Below, piece after piece: positions 1-8,019 of a stretch of 64,000 nt of DNA. The DNA is taken from positions 1 to 64,000 of the forward strand of contig CANQKE010000007.1 of the NCBI GenBank assembly GCA_947624435.1, written 5' to 3'. A program made the position numbers and the translations under genes. This stretch comes from an uncultured Ruminiclostridium sp. Its GTDB lineage: Bacteria > Bacillota > Clostridia > Oscillospirales > Ruminococcaceae. The stretch's first letter is position 1, and each line of letters opens with the position of its first letter. Under the pieces are notes generated by a model that did not search any database, was not told where the DNA came from, and worked only from the letters and a program-made list of their open reading frames with translations.

Positions 1-37
1 TTCCTATCAGAAAAATTGCTTGATTTGAAAAATTTTA

Positions 38-67
38 CCCCTGATTTGTTGCAAATCAGGGGTTTTT
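38..67 (+). terminator. Rho-independent terminator of a gene left of the window
   Basis: An 11-bp perfect stem (38-48 pairing with 52-62, 3-nt loop) is followed by five T residues on the plus strand. It presumably ends a plus-strand gene lying outside the window, since no coding sequence is seen in bases 1-37. Confidence 0.75.
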
Positions 68-74
68 CGACAAG

Positions 75-665
75 CTGCCCGCCCCCGTAAAGGGAGCGGG
101 ATAATTTTGTATAAATATATAGGGATCTGAGAATAACATGCACTCGGCGGGAATTAAGGACATAGGTCAAAAGCGCGTATGACGGCAGTCCCCAATAGTG
201 CCGCGACCGCTGCCCGTCGCAATATGCCAATAAAAGGACTTTATAATGCCTACGCCAAGCAGCCAAATGAGTCTGTACGACGCCGCGGACGTACTGTATT
301 GCTAAGTTATCAAGTGCCCTTCATAGAAAGCGCACGCAGAGGGAGTTAGGGGGAGGTAGCCCTTAATCGAGGCTTGGACAGCTCCAGAGAAAAGCGGGGT
401 TTGGGGCGATAGCCCCAAACAAAAAGGGGTGGGCATACTATCCGCTGGCGCGGATAGTTGTTTTGATTTCTCCGAAATCAAAGGGCGGGAAACTGTGCGC
501 GCAGCGCACAGTGCTGAGTGCGGAGCGCTCAGCGATCGGGTTTGGGCGGAGCCCAAAATTGTAGGGGTCAAGGGGGAAACATTCCCCCTTGCGGGGGCTT
601 GGGGGCAGAGCCCCCATAAATCGGGTCTGGGGCAGAGCCCCAAACCCCCTCCGCCAAATAGACAC
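75..665 (-). repeat. R repeat copy 1 (truncated, inverted)
   Basis: This is a copy of the hairpin-rich repeat family also found at 8020-9011, 35693-36766, 40265-40725 and 62284-63374, in inverted orientation relative to the other copies. It shares the GC-rich end hairpin, the ATAATTTTGTATAAATATAT segment, the segment that reads TTGGCTGCTTGGCG on the opposite strand, and a series of perfect palindromes (GGGGGCAGAGCCCCC, CTGTGCGC/GCGCACAG, ACTATCCGC/GCGGATAGT). It lacks the outer arm of the end hairpin and the module near CCTACCCTCGGTTTCC, so it is truncated. Open frames crossing it are repeat-derived and are not called as genes. Confidence 0.8.
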
Positions 666-692
666 GATTTTAAGCATAATAGACAATTCTTA

Positions 693-721
693 TTGTTTTT
701 TAAGATTTCAGCTGTTATAAT
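693..721 (+). promoter_or_regulatory. sigma-A-type promoter for the ABC exporter operon
   Basis: TTGTTT (693-698), a 17-bp spacer and TATAAT (716-721) lie about 50 bp ahead of the GTG start at 771. The position supports the downstream GTG over the far-upstream in-frame ATG at 429. Confidence 0.55.
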
Positions 722-770
722 GATAGTGCATAATAACGCCGTTTTATCACGGAAAAAGGGAGGTTTCAAG

Positions 771-2522
771 GTGGCTGAAAAGAAAAAAGCAGCGCAGGAC
801 AGCATAGAGCTGCGGCATAAAAAGGGCTTATGGCTGCGCTTTATAAAAACATTCTTCAAATGCCGCCTGCCTTTCGTCTGGCTTACGGCGCACGTTATAT
901 TGCAATTCGGATTTATCACGCTCGGCGTGGACGTGACCGACAAAACCGCCCAGCTTTTCGCGGGAGACGTCAGCGTTGAGCTTGTAAGCTCGCTTATATT
1001 CCTTATAATACTGAATATTCTGGCAAGCTCGCTCAGCTTATTTGTAAGCTCCGTTACCAGCGCAAGGATAAACCGCAACATGAGGCGCAGCGTGCTTAAC
1101 AAGGTGCTTAATCTGCCGCTGGGATTTTTCAAGAATGAAAATCCTCGCGATACGATATACCGTATCGTAAATAACTCGGTGGTGGTGGATTCCACCATAA
1201 TGCTGTTTATAATACCGCTTGTTTCGGCGGTATATCAGATGGTGCTGATATTCGGCAGGGTGTTCAAATACGACTGGCGGCTGTCGGTGATGATGATAAT
1301 ATTCGTACCGGCGCTGGCGTTTATCGCGTTTTTATTCGGCAGGATAAACTTCTCTATAAGCGACCGCGACGCGGGGATACACGCCTCCCTCACTCAGCGG
1401 CTGTCCGAGATGATGACAAATGTGCCTTTAGCAAAGGCATTTGCAAAGGAAAACTCGGAGGAGGAAAAGGGCAAGGAGCTTACCTCCCGCCTATACAGAC
1501 TGAGCATAAAAAGCAGTTGGTTCGACCAACTGCAAAACCTGTCCGAAACGGTGGTAAATCTTTTACAGGCGGCGGCGATGACCGGTATAGGAATGATGCT
1601 GCTTAACGACGGCAGCATAAACACGCGCGGCTGGGTGGCGTTCTTCCTGTTCTCCGGCACGTTTATGAACGCGGTGACCGATCTTACCATAGTATGGGGA
1701 AATATAAAGATAATCCAGGGCGGCGCGGACGGTCTGGTAGAGATAATGAACGCAAAGGAAGAGCCTAAGACCGGCGAGCAGTGCGGAAAGCTCTCCGGCG
1801 GGCTAAAGCTGGAGGACGTACATTTCGGCTACAGCGAAGAAAAGACCGTACTGGACGGCGTAAGCTGCGAATTTCCCGAAAATACCGTGACTGCTTTGCT
1901 CGGTGCGAGCGGCTGCGGCAAGACCACCGTCGCAAATCTGCTGACAAGGCTGTATCAGCCGGTTTCCGGCAGGATAACCGCAGGCGGCGCGGACGTGTCC
2001 GAATTCTCTCTGGACAGCTACCGTAAAAATTTCACCGTGGTATCTCAAAACGCCATGCTGTTTTCCGGCACGATAAGGGAAAATCTGCTGTACGGCAATG
2101 AAAACGCGACCGAGCAGCAATTGTTCGACGCGGCAAAACGCTCCGGCGCAGCTGAATTTATCAGCCGGCTGCCTAACGGAATGGACACCGTCCTTGAGGA
2201 ATACGGCAACAATCTTTCCGGCGGTCAAAAGCAAAAGCTGGCGCTGACAAGGGCGCTGCTGTCCGATACGCCGTATCTGATACTTGACGAGCCGGTAGCG
2301 TCAATGGACGCCGTCGCGGTAGAGGAAATGATGGAGATACTTCGCGCAGCCGCCGCTGACAGGTGCGTGATAATAATAGCTCACTCTCCCGCGGTGCTTA
2401 AGCTGGCTCAGCATGTTGTGGTACTGGAAAACGGCGGAGTGGAAGCCCAGGGCAGCGCCGACGAGGTAAAAAGCTCCAGCGGGTTCGTCCGCGACTTTCT
2501 CAGAGAGAAGGTGAGCGAATGA
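771..2522 (+). CDS. ABC exporter half-transporter, membrane domain fused to ATPase (subunit 1)
   Basis: This 583-residue protein combines an N-terminal six-helix exporter membrane domain (about residues 30-330) with a C-terminal ATPase. Visible motifs are the Walker A LLGASGCGKTTVANLL, the signature LSGGQKQKL and the Walker B YLILDEP. It should act at the cytoplasmic membrane as one half of a heterodimer with the next gene, which overlaps it by 4 bp (ATGA). I chose GTG 771 because it has a GGGAGG ribosome site and a promoter just upstream; the in-frame ATG at 429 would translate repeat DNA. Its substrate cannot be read from sequence. The family includes multidrug, peptide and lipid exporters. 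Confidence 0.88.
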   Translation: MAEKKKAAQDSIELRHKKGLWLRFIKTFFKCRLPFVWLTAHVILQFGFITLGVDVTDKTAQLFAGDVSVELVSSLIFLIILNILASSLSLFVSSVTSARINRNMRRSVLNKVLNLPLGFFKNENPRDTIYRIVNNSVVVDSTIMLFIIPLVSAVYQMVLIFGRVFKYDWRLSVMMIIFVPALAFIAFLFGRINFSISDRDAGIHASLTQRLSEMMTNVPLAKAFAKENSEEEKGKELTSRLYRLSIKSSWFDQLQNLSETVVNLLQAAAMTGIGMMLLNDGSINTRGWVAFFLFSGTFMNAVTDLTIVWGNIKIIQGGADGLVEIMNAKEEPKTGEQCGKLSGGLKLEDVHFGYSEEKTVLDGVSCEFPENTVTALLGASGCGKTTVANLLTRLYQPVSGRITAGGADVSEFSLDSYRKNFTVVSQNAMLFSGTIRENLLYGNENATEQQLFDAAKRSGAAEFISRLPNGMDTVLEEYGNNLSGGQKQKLALTRALLSDTPYLILDEPVASMDAVAVEEMMEILRAAAADRCVIIIAHSPAVLKLAQHVVVLENGGVEAQGSADEVKSSSGFVRDFLREKVSE

Positions 2523-4234
2523 ACGCTAAAGAAAAGACCCGCGGCATGTGGAAGCGCACCTTCAGCCTTTTCGGCAAGGTAAGGATACCGTGGCATTTGT
2601 ATGTTTTGCAGGTGATAGGCGGTATAATCGTTACAAAGGTAGGCCTGCTGTACGTCCCCTACGAATCGGCGCTGAAAACCGGAAAAATGGATACCGGCGA
2701 CCTGTGGGCGTATATGGGACTGCTGCTGCTTTCAACGGCGGTGGGGCTTATCGAATCGGTACCGGCGTTTTATGCCTCGGCGGAGGTAGGGCGGAACTTG
2801 CAAAACCGCATGATAAGCCGCTCTTTGAGAATGCCCATGCGCTCTTACGAAAAAAGCGCCTCCCGCGTGGTTTCCTGGATAACATTGGACGCGGGGTATC
2901 TTGACGGCTTTATAGGAACTTTGGTCGGCTTTATCACCGGAATAGCGGCTACCGTAATGAGCATAGGCGAAATGTCCTCGATAGATATGTCGCTGCTGTT
3001 TATCGTGCCTATCGTCTGCGTTTATGTCATAGCAAGCACCTGGATAGAGGGCAAGCTGATGTTCCTGCGTGAACGACGCGGCAGGCGCGCGATGTCCGAG
3101 ATAACCGCTTATATGGCGGAGCATATCGGTTTTTACCGTCAGATAAAGCAGATGAACACCGGCAAGCAGGAGCTTATGCGCGGAAGAAAGGCGATAGACG
3201 GGTTATATCACGCCGATATATATCAGGCGACGATGACGTTTCTGGTTTCGCTGTTTTCCGGCTCGGTGACGCAGATAATTTCGATACTGGTATTCGTGTT
3301 CGGCTCGGTAAAGGTACGGGACGGCTCGATGGATATCTCCCAGCTTGCGGCGTTTGAATCATACATACTGATACTTTACCAGTCGTTCAGCAGCATACCC
3401 AGCCTTTACACCAGCATAATGTACTACAACGGCACGCTGTTCTATATAGGCGGACTGATGAGCGAGAAAGAAGAGGTCTGCCGCCGCGGCGAAAGCATGG
3501 ACCGCGAGGACGAGGATATAATATTCGATAACGTAAGCTTCGGCTATAACGACGACGCTAAGGTGATAAAGAACGCAAGCTTTACCATACCAAAGGGCAA
3601 GGTCACTATGATAGCGGGGCCGAACGGTTCCGGCAAGACCACCCTGTTCAAGCTGATAGAGCGGTTCTACACCCCCGACGAGGGCGTGATACGGTTCGGC
3701 GGCAGCGACGCGGAAAATATCCACCTTGACGAATGGAGAAGGAGCTTCGGCTATGTTTTGCAGGAGCCGCAGCTGTTCGACGGCACGGTGAGAGATAATA
3801 TAACCTACGGCATGGAAAGAGAAGTCACCGATGAGGAAGTGGAGAACGCCGCGCGTTTAGCAAGCGCCGACGAGTTTATAAAAGAGCTGCCGGGCGGATA
3901 TGATTACGGTATAGGAGAAAACGGCGTGAATCTTTCCGCCGGACAAAAACAGCGGCTGGCGGTTGCGCGTGCGCTTATCACCGACCCGTCCTGTCTGCTG
4001 CTGGACGAATGTACCTGCAACATGGACGCAAGGACGGAACGCGCGGTGAACGAGAACCTTTTCCGCGTGATGAAAGGCCGCACGGTAGTTATGATCTGTC
4101 ACGATATGCGTATGCTTAAAAACGCCGATAACGTGATAGTATTGCGCGACGGCGAGGTGGAGGCGTCCGGAGAGCGGGACAAGGTGCTGAAAAACAGCGC
4201 GACTTTACAAAAGTTAGTCGCCGCGAATGTATAG
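2519..4234 (+). CDS. ABC exporter half-transporter, membrane domain fused to ATPase (subunit 2)
   Basis: This 571-residue exporter has six predicted membrane segments followed by an ATPase with Walker A IAGPNGSGKTTLFKLI, a slightly altered signature LSAGQKQRL and Walker B CLLLDE. Heterodimeric exporters often carry one less canonical nucleotide site, which fits pairing with the upstream gene through the ATGA overlap. The TAG stop at 4232-4234 uses the first two bases of a MITE-like repeat (4233-4509), so the original C-terminus may have been slightly different. The substrate is unknown. Confidence 0.87.
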   Translation: MNAKEKTRGMWKRTFSLFGKVRIPWHLYVLQVIGGIIVTKVGLLYVPYESALKTGKMDTGDLWAYMGLLLLSTAVGLIESVPAFYASAEVGRNLQNRMISRSLRMPMRSYEKSASRVVSWITLDAGYLDGFIGTLVGFITGIAATVMSIGEMSSIDMSLLFIVPIVCVYVIASTWIEGKLMFLRERRGRRAMSEITAYMAEHIGFYRQIKQMNTGKQELMRGRKAIDGLYHADIYQATMTFLVSLFSGSVTQIISILVFVFGSVKVRDGSMDISQLAAFESYILILYQSFSSIPSLYTSIMYYNGTLFYIGGLMSEKEEVCRRGESMDREDEDIIFDNVSFGYNDDAKVIKNASFTIPKGKVTMIAGPNGSGKTTLFKLIERFYTPDEGVIRFGGSDAENIHLDEWRRSFGYVLQEPQLFDGTVRDNITYGMEREVTDEEVENAARLASADEFIKELPGGYDYGIGENGVNLSAGQKQRLAVARALITDPSCLLLDECTCNMDARTERAVNENLFRVMKGRTVVMICHDMRMLKNADNVIVLRDGEVEASGERDKVLKNSATLQKLVAANV

Positions 4235-4509
4235 GCATGCGGGAGCCGAACCCAAGTCGGTTTTTACGGGCATATTTCCGCCAATACTGCGTCGACCTCG
4301 CTCGACATACGCGAGTATGCCTTCGTTCGGTCTCCTTGTCTTGACGAAAATCTGCTCCGTAAAAACTGCTTTGCACCTCACGGCGAAAGATTTTGGAGAT
4401 AGTTTTGTTCCTTGCGACGCAGGCAGGCTGGCGCCTGTCAAGGAGCAAGGGGCAAAAATAGCCCAAAAGAATCGTCGTGAGGCGACTCGGGTTTGATTCC
4501 CGCATGCCT
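4233..4509. mobile_element. MITE-like repeat copy A (277 bp)
   Basis: This is a non-coding 277-bp element with roughly 25-bp imperfect terminal inverted repeats starting AGGCATGCGGGA and ending in the complement TCCCGCATGCCT. Copies with the same ends are at 28851-29127 and 39490-39762 in the opposite orientation. The termini resemble the T-arm plus acceptor half of a tRNA (GGTTTGATTCCCGCATGCCT), but no full tRNA can be folded. Inside are inverted GTTTTTACGG/CCGTAAAAAC motifs. No transposase is encoded, so mobilisation would need enzymes in trans. It sits between the ABC stop codon and the ribosome site of the next gene. Confidence 0.8.
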
Positions 4510-4523
4510 AATAAGGAGGAAAT

Positions 4524-5381
4524 ATGAGATCGTTTGTTAATAAGCTGGCGGATCACAGAGATTTTAAGTTTGAGCATGAGGTAAAGCTGTGCTGCCCGCC
4601 GGAGTATATCGATAAGCAGCTTAGGCATATTACCCGCGGCAGCAAAAAAAGCGAGGACGCAAAGGTCCTCCAAGCCGGCGACGTTGCGATGCTCAAGCTG
4701 GAAAGCGACATGAAAAAGTTCAACAGCCCCTGCGTTCCTATCACCGTAGACAGCGGACTGTTCGATGAGGAATTTGAGCAAAAGCTGATAGGAAGAAAGA
4801 CCGGGGAGGAATTTACCGCTGAAGTAAACGGCAAAAAAGTAAAGGTCACGGTTATAAGCGCAAAGCGGTATATATATCCTCAGCCGGATGACGAGATGGT
4901 GAGAAAATACGTCGCCGATAAGGACGACATGAAAGACATCTCCACCGTACAGCAGTATATCGATCGGGTAAAAAGCGACTATATCAAGGAACAGAAAACC
5001 GACGCGATATTCGGACTGGTAAACGATCTTATTGAATATGTGCTGACACACAGCGACTGGGAATTTGACGACGAAGAGCTTGAAAAGGTCTATAACGATA
5101 TGCTGGCCGATATGCACAGCTGGCTCAAAGAGGAAATGGGGCTGACCTTCGAGGAAATGTCCGATGATGAGATAATGGCGCAGACCGGAGCGGAAAATAA
5201 AGAACAGCTTTTAGAGATGATGCGCGCCGATTCGGAACAGGCCATAGCCTCCGCGATATTCGCGCATACCTGTACCGACGGGAAAAAGCCGGAGGAGATA
5301 GACATTAACGAGATATACGATATCGACTGGAAGTTTTTACAGGATTACGCGGAGGAAAATATAAAATTCATTGAGGAATAA
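4524..5381 (+). CDS. Short trigger-factor-like chaperone / peptidyl-prolyl isomerase
   Basis: This 285-residue protein resembles trigger factor over its FKBP-type PPIase domain (about residues 50-125, with the FDEEFEQKLIGRKTGEEF segment) and part of the helical C-terminal chaperone domain (about 130-285). Standard trigger factor is about 430 residues, and the N-terminal ribosome-docking domain with its GFRxGxxP loop is absent. It may therefore be a ribosome-independent paralogue rather than the housekeeping tig. A strong AAGGAGG site precedes ATG 4524. The next gene, a thioredoxin, follows after 18 bp, suggesting a protein-folding operon. Confidence 0.7.
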   Translation: MRSFVNKLADHRDFKFEHEVKLCCPPEYIDKQLRHITRGSKKSEDAKVLQAGDVAMLKLESDMKKFNSPCVPITVDSGLFDEEFEQKLIGRKTGEEFTAEVNGKKVKVTVISAKRYIYPQPDDEMVRKYVADKDDMKDISTVQQYIDRVKSDYIKEQKTDAIFGLVNDLIEYVLTHSDWEFDDEELEKVYNDMLADMHSWLKEEMGLTFEEMSDDEIMAQTGAENKEQLLEMMRADSEQAIASAIFAHTCTDGKKPEEIDINEIYDIDWKFLQDYAEENIKFIEE

Positions 5382-5399
5382 AACAAGGAGGAAAATAAA

Positions 5400-5711
5400 A
5401 TGATAACCTATGCGACCGATGAAAATTATAACGAGCTGACTGCCGAGGGCGTGGTGCTGGTGGACTTTTTCGGAGAGCACTGCGGCCCGTGCAAAATGCT
5501 TGCAAAATCGCTGGAGGAGCTGGACGACGAGTTCCCGTTCCTCAATATCGTTAAAGTAGACACCGACAAATGTCCCGAGCAGACGGGGAAATTTAAGATA
5601 AGCGGCATACCCGACCTGTATTTTTACAAGGACGGAAAGGTATTGTTCCATCAGCCGGGAATGGTGGACGCAGAGGAAATCCGCAGCAAATTAGCTGAGA
5701 TTTTATATTAA
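5400..5711 (+). CDS. Thioredoxin-like protein
   Basis: This 103-residue single-domain thioredoxin fold has the active site CGPC at about residues 25-28 and the cis-proline segment SGIPDLYFYKDG. It is the usual length for thioredoxin. The ribosome site AAGGAGG is placed well ahead of ATG 5400. It should be a cytoplasmic thiol-disulfide reductant, but no thioredoxin reductase gene lies nearby, so it may be a specialised paralogue. It is co-directional with the short chaperone upstream and the lipoprotein downstream. Confidence 0.85.
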   Translation: MITYATDENYNELTAEGVVLVDFFGEHCGPCKMLAKSLEELDDEFPFLNIVKVDTDKCPEQTGKFKISGIPDLYFYKDGKVLFHQPGMVDAEEIRSKLAEILY

Positions 5712-5730
5712 TTTTACGGAGGTAAAAACA

Positions 5731-6465
5731 ATGAAAAAAGTAATAGCTGTTATCGCGTCGCTGGCAATGCTGCTCAGCGTCGCAGGCTGCTCAAACGGCG
5801 GCACATCTACCGCAAGCACCGCCGACAGTACCGCAAGTACCGCAGACAGCGCCGTTACCGAGGAAAGCACCGCGGACAGCGCGGCAAGCACCGCAGACAG
5901 CTCCGCAAGCACCGCTGACGAGGAAAGCACCGAAGCAAGCGCGGCGGACAGCGCGGCTAATGAGGAAAGCGCTGCCGGCGACAACGAGTTTTTATCATGG
6001 GACGAGCAGGACATGATAGACTACATGAAGGCTGAGGGCGTATTCACAAACGACGATCTTCTTTATGTACAAAAAGAGGGCGTTGAAGCGCCGGAGGGAA
6101 TTACCGACCTTATCTCTTACATTGATGACAATGTGGGCATAGAGATAGATATATTCTATTTACAGCCCGACGCTCCCACCGCAAGGACCGAGGAGATATA
6201 CAACGAGATAAAGACCACCAAGCAGTATATCATGACCGAGGCGGGCAACGTGCCGTTCCCGGTAAATCTGCTTATCGGAAGATTCGCCATCTTCTACAGC
6301 TACACCTTTGACGAGGAAACATACGAAAAGTGTGAAGCGGCGATAGAAAAGCTGATAGATCAGACGGGCGTTCAGCCGGATTTCTATGATAAAGAAATAG
6401 AGCTGCCGAGTGAAGAGGATTATCCTGCCGACGATATGGACGGAGAGATAATTGTGGAGGAATAA
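5731..6465 (+). CDS. Lipoprotein with a Ser/Thr/Ala/Glu-rich low-complexity linker
   Basis: This 244-residue protein starts with a lipoprotein signal peptide (MKKVIAVIASLAMLLSVAGC; lipobox Cys at residue 20). A low-complexity stretch of Ser, Thr, Ala, Asp and Glu follows to about residue 85, encoded by imperfect 18-30-bp DNA repeats and acting as a likely spacer. The C-terminal 150 residues are acidic and form no domain I recognise. It should be anchored to the outer face of the membrane. A GGAGG site precedes ATG 5731 and a strong terminator follows at 6485-6520. Confidence 0.75.
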   Translation: MKKVIAVIASLAMLLSVAGCSNGGTSTASTADSTASTADSAVTEESTADSAASTADSSASTADEESTEASAADSAANEESAAGDNEFLSWDEQDMIDYMKAEGVFTNDDLLYVQKEGVEAPEGITDLISYIDDNVGIEIDIFYLQPDAPTARTEEIYNEIKTTKQYIMTEAGNVPFPVNLLIGRFAIFYSYTFDEETYEKCEAAIEKLIDQTGVQPDFYDKEIELPSEEDYPADDMDGEIIVEE

Positions 6466-6484
6466 GCAATAATCATAACAAAAA

Positions 6485-6520
6485 CAAGGAACAAGGCTCT
6501 CCCCTGTTCCTTGTTTTTTA
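6485..6520. terminator. Bidirectional terminator between the lipoprotein gene and dpaB
   Basis: A 10-bp perfect stem (6485-6494 with 6506-6515) has a T tract on the plus strand (6515-6520) and a run of A residues before it, giving a T tract on the minus strand. It can end both converging transcripts and slightly overlaps the dpaB stop. Confidence 0.8.
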
Positions 6521-7120
6521 TTTAATTGTAACGGGGTTTCTCAGCACCGGCTGGAGCTGTTCACCGTTAAGGGCGTGGATAATGGTATCCTCGGTAAGCG
6601 AGAGGTCGGCGACGAGGGAGTTCGGCTTTTTCACGCAGTCGTCCTGAGTGAACGGCACGAAGTAATAATGCCGGTAATTCATCAGCATGGCTAAATTCTT
6701 GAACGCGCCGGAAAGGCCGTCGTTGGTAGCGCAGGCGATGACCACCGGCTTGCCGCCGCGCAGGTGGCTTTTCACCGCCATTATTACGGGGGTATCGGTT
6801 ATGCTGTGCGCGAGCTTTGCCAAAGTATTTCCGGTACAGGGCGCTACCAGCATTATGTCGGTAAGATTTTTAGGACCGATAGGTTCCGCCTGCGGTATCG
6901 TGCGGATAATCTCCCTGCCGCAGATGTTTTCTATCCTTTCGATATGGGAACGCGCCGTGCCGAATCGGGTATCCGTTTCCGCCGCGTTATATGACATTAT
7001 AGGTATTATCTCAAAGCCGCTGTTTTTCAGCCGCTCCATTGTATCTATGGCTTTTGCAAAGGTGCAGAACGACCCGGTCAGGCAAAAGCCGACTCTGACC
7101 GGACGATTTTCACCGTTCAT
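6518..7120 (-). CDS. dpaB: Dipicolinate synthase subunit B (flavoprotein)
   Basis: This 200-residue flavoprotein-family protein forms dipicolinate synthase with DpaA, making dipicolinic acid from dihydrodipicolinate in the mother cell for loading into the spore core. Family features include VGFCLTGSFCTF at the N-terminus, LVAPCTGNTLAKLA and the PVVIACATNDGLSG segment. ATG 7120 is chosen because it overlaps the dpaA stop (ATGA) and has a GGAG site; the upstream in-frame ATG at 7159 lies inside dpaA. The pairing marks the organism as an endospore former. Confidence 0.92.
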   Translation of the reverse strand: MNGENRPVRVGFCLTGSFCTFAKAIDTMERLKNSGFEIIPIMSYNAAETDTRFGTARSHIERIENICGREIIRTIPQAEPIGPKNLTDIMLVAPCTGNTLAKLAHSITDTPVIMAVKSHLRGGKPVVIACATNDGLSGAFKNLAMLMNYRHYYFVPFTQDDCVKKPNSLVADLSLTEDTIIHALNGEQLQPVLRNPVTIK

Positions 7121-7953
7121 ATTATCTCCTTTTCCCCGGATATTCCGGCCATATTGCATACCTCTTCCGCGATTATCCTGCCCGCCGTCTGCGCCGCAGT
7201 TTTAGCGGGAAGTCCCTGCGCGTTTACCGTTGACATGCCGTAACGCTCCGCGGCGTTTACGTCTATTCCCGGCGACGAGGCAAGCTCGATATAGACCGCG
7301 CCCTTTTTCGCGCGGGATATCTCCTTTTCCCCGATAACAACGGCGGGCACGGTGTTATATATCAGCGAAAATTCGCCCATCTTCCCGGCAAGACAAGGAA
7401 AGTCTATCGCGCCCAGCCCGTTTATTTGGGCTTTAGTGCGCTGCTCGGCGTTTCGGCATACTATAGTTACCCTTGCGCAAAGCGCCAAAAGGTATTTTGA
7501 AAGCAGCATGGCTATCCGACCGTAGCCGGTCACTAAAACATTCGCGCCCATTATCTGCTCATCGGTGGAATTTATCCCCACCGCCAAAGCGCCCTCCGCG
7601 GAGGGTACGGCGTTTTTTAATATAAAGCTCTCCCGCTTGTAATAATCCCCGCAGCGTAACCCTGAGCTTTCGCATAAGGAATACAGCTTATCGGGTATCA
7701 TGCCGCCCGCAAGCAGCCCGCCCTTACGGACAAAATCTATTGCCTGCTCAAAGGTCACGGGGCGGTCGTACATAGGTGCGGATACGGTCATTCCGTCGCG
7801 TGTGCAGGGCAAGCCCAACACCACGCAGTCGTATTTCTCCAAAGGCGGCGCGTTGTGTCCCGCTAATGCGAACATATCCGTCTGTGCCGTCTGCGCAAGC
7901 TCACCCGCCGCATATATACAGCGTTTGTCCCCGCCGAGTACAAGTATTTTCAT
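7117..7953 (-). CDS. dpaA: Dipicolinate synthase subunit A
   Basis: This 278-residue partner of DpaB has an N-terminal segment beginning MKILVLGGDKR and a Rossmann dinucleotide fold around VTGYGRIAMLLSKYL (about residues 147-161). The length matches the SpoVFA/DpaA family. It begins at ATG 7953 behind a GAGGGTG site. Just upstream, GCATAATATA matches the -10 consensus of sigma-K promoters, which fits the known late mother-cell control of this operon in Bacillus, although no good -35 is visible. Confidence 0.92.
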   Translation of the reverse strand: MKILVLGGDKRCIYAAGELAQTAQTDMFALAGHNAPPLEKYDCVVLGLPCTRDGMTVSAPMYDRPVTFEQAIDFVRKGGLLAGGMIPDKLYSLCESSGLRCGDYYKRESFILKNAVPSAEGALAVGINSTDEQIMGANVLVTGYGRIAMLLSKYLLALCARVTIVCRNAEQRTKAQINGLGAIDFPCLAGKMGEFSLIYNTVPAVVIGEKEISRAKKGAVYIELASSPGIDVNAAERYGMSTVNAQGLPAKTAAQTAGRIIAEEVCNMAGISGEKEII

Positions 7954-7984
7954 AAATACACCCTCTTTATTACAGGATATATTT

Positions 7985-7994
7985 TATATTATGC
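7985..7994 (-). promoter_or_regulatory. Sigma-K-like -10 element of dpaAB
   Basis: On the minus strand the sequence reads GCATAATATA, an exact match to the sigma-K -10 consensus GCATANNNTA. The -35 region at the expected distance is weak, so this is suggestive only. Confidence 0.35.
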
Positions 7995-8019
7995 GATGAG
8001 GGGGAAATTCGATAATAAT

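Noticed and set aside
429..770. 114-codon N-terminal extension of the first ABC exporter
   Set aside because: It would translate R-repeat DNA and place the promoter at 693-721 inside the gene. GTG 771 with GGGAGG is better.
302..1198. 298-codon minus-strand frame over R copy 1 and the ABC gene
   Set aside because: It is antisense to a clear exporter gene and its remainder is repeat DNA.
4490..4510. tRNA-like 3' half (T-arm and acceptor) at repeat ends
   Set aside because: Only the T-arm and acceptor strand are present. No D-arm or anticodon arm can be found at the right distance in any copy, so these are element termini and not tRNA genes.
4116..5117. Long minus-strand open frame opposite the ABC and trigger-factor-like genes
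   Set aside because: It spans a MITE and two well-supported plus-strand genes and resembles no family. It is a shadow frame.
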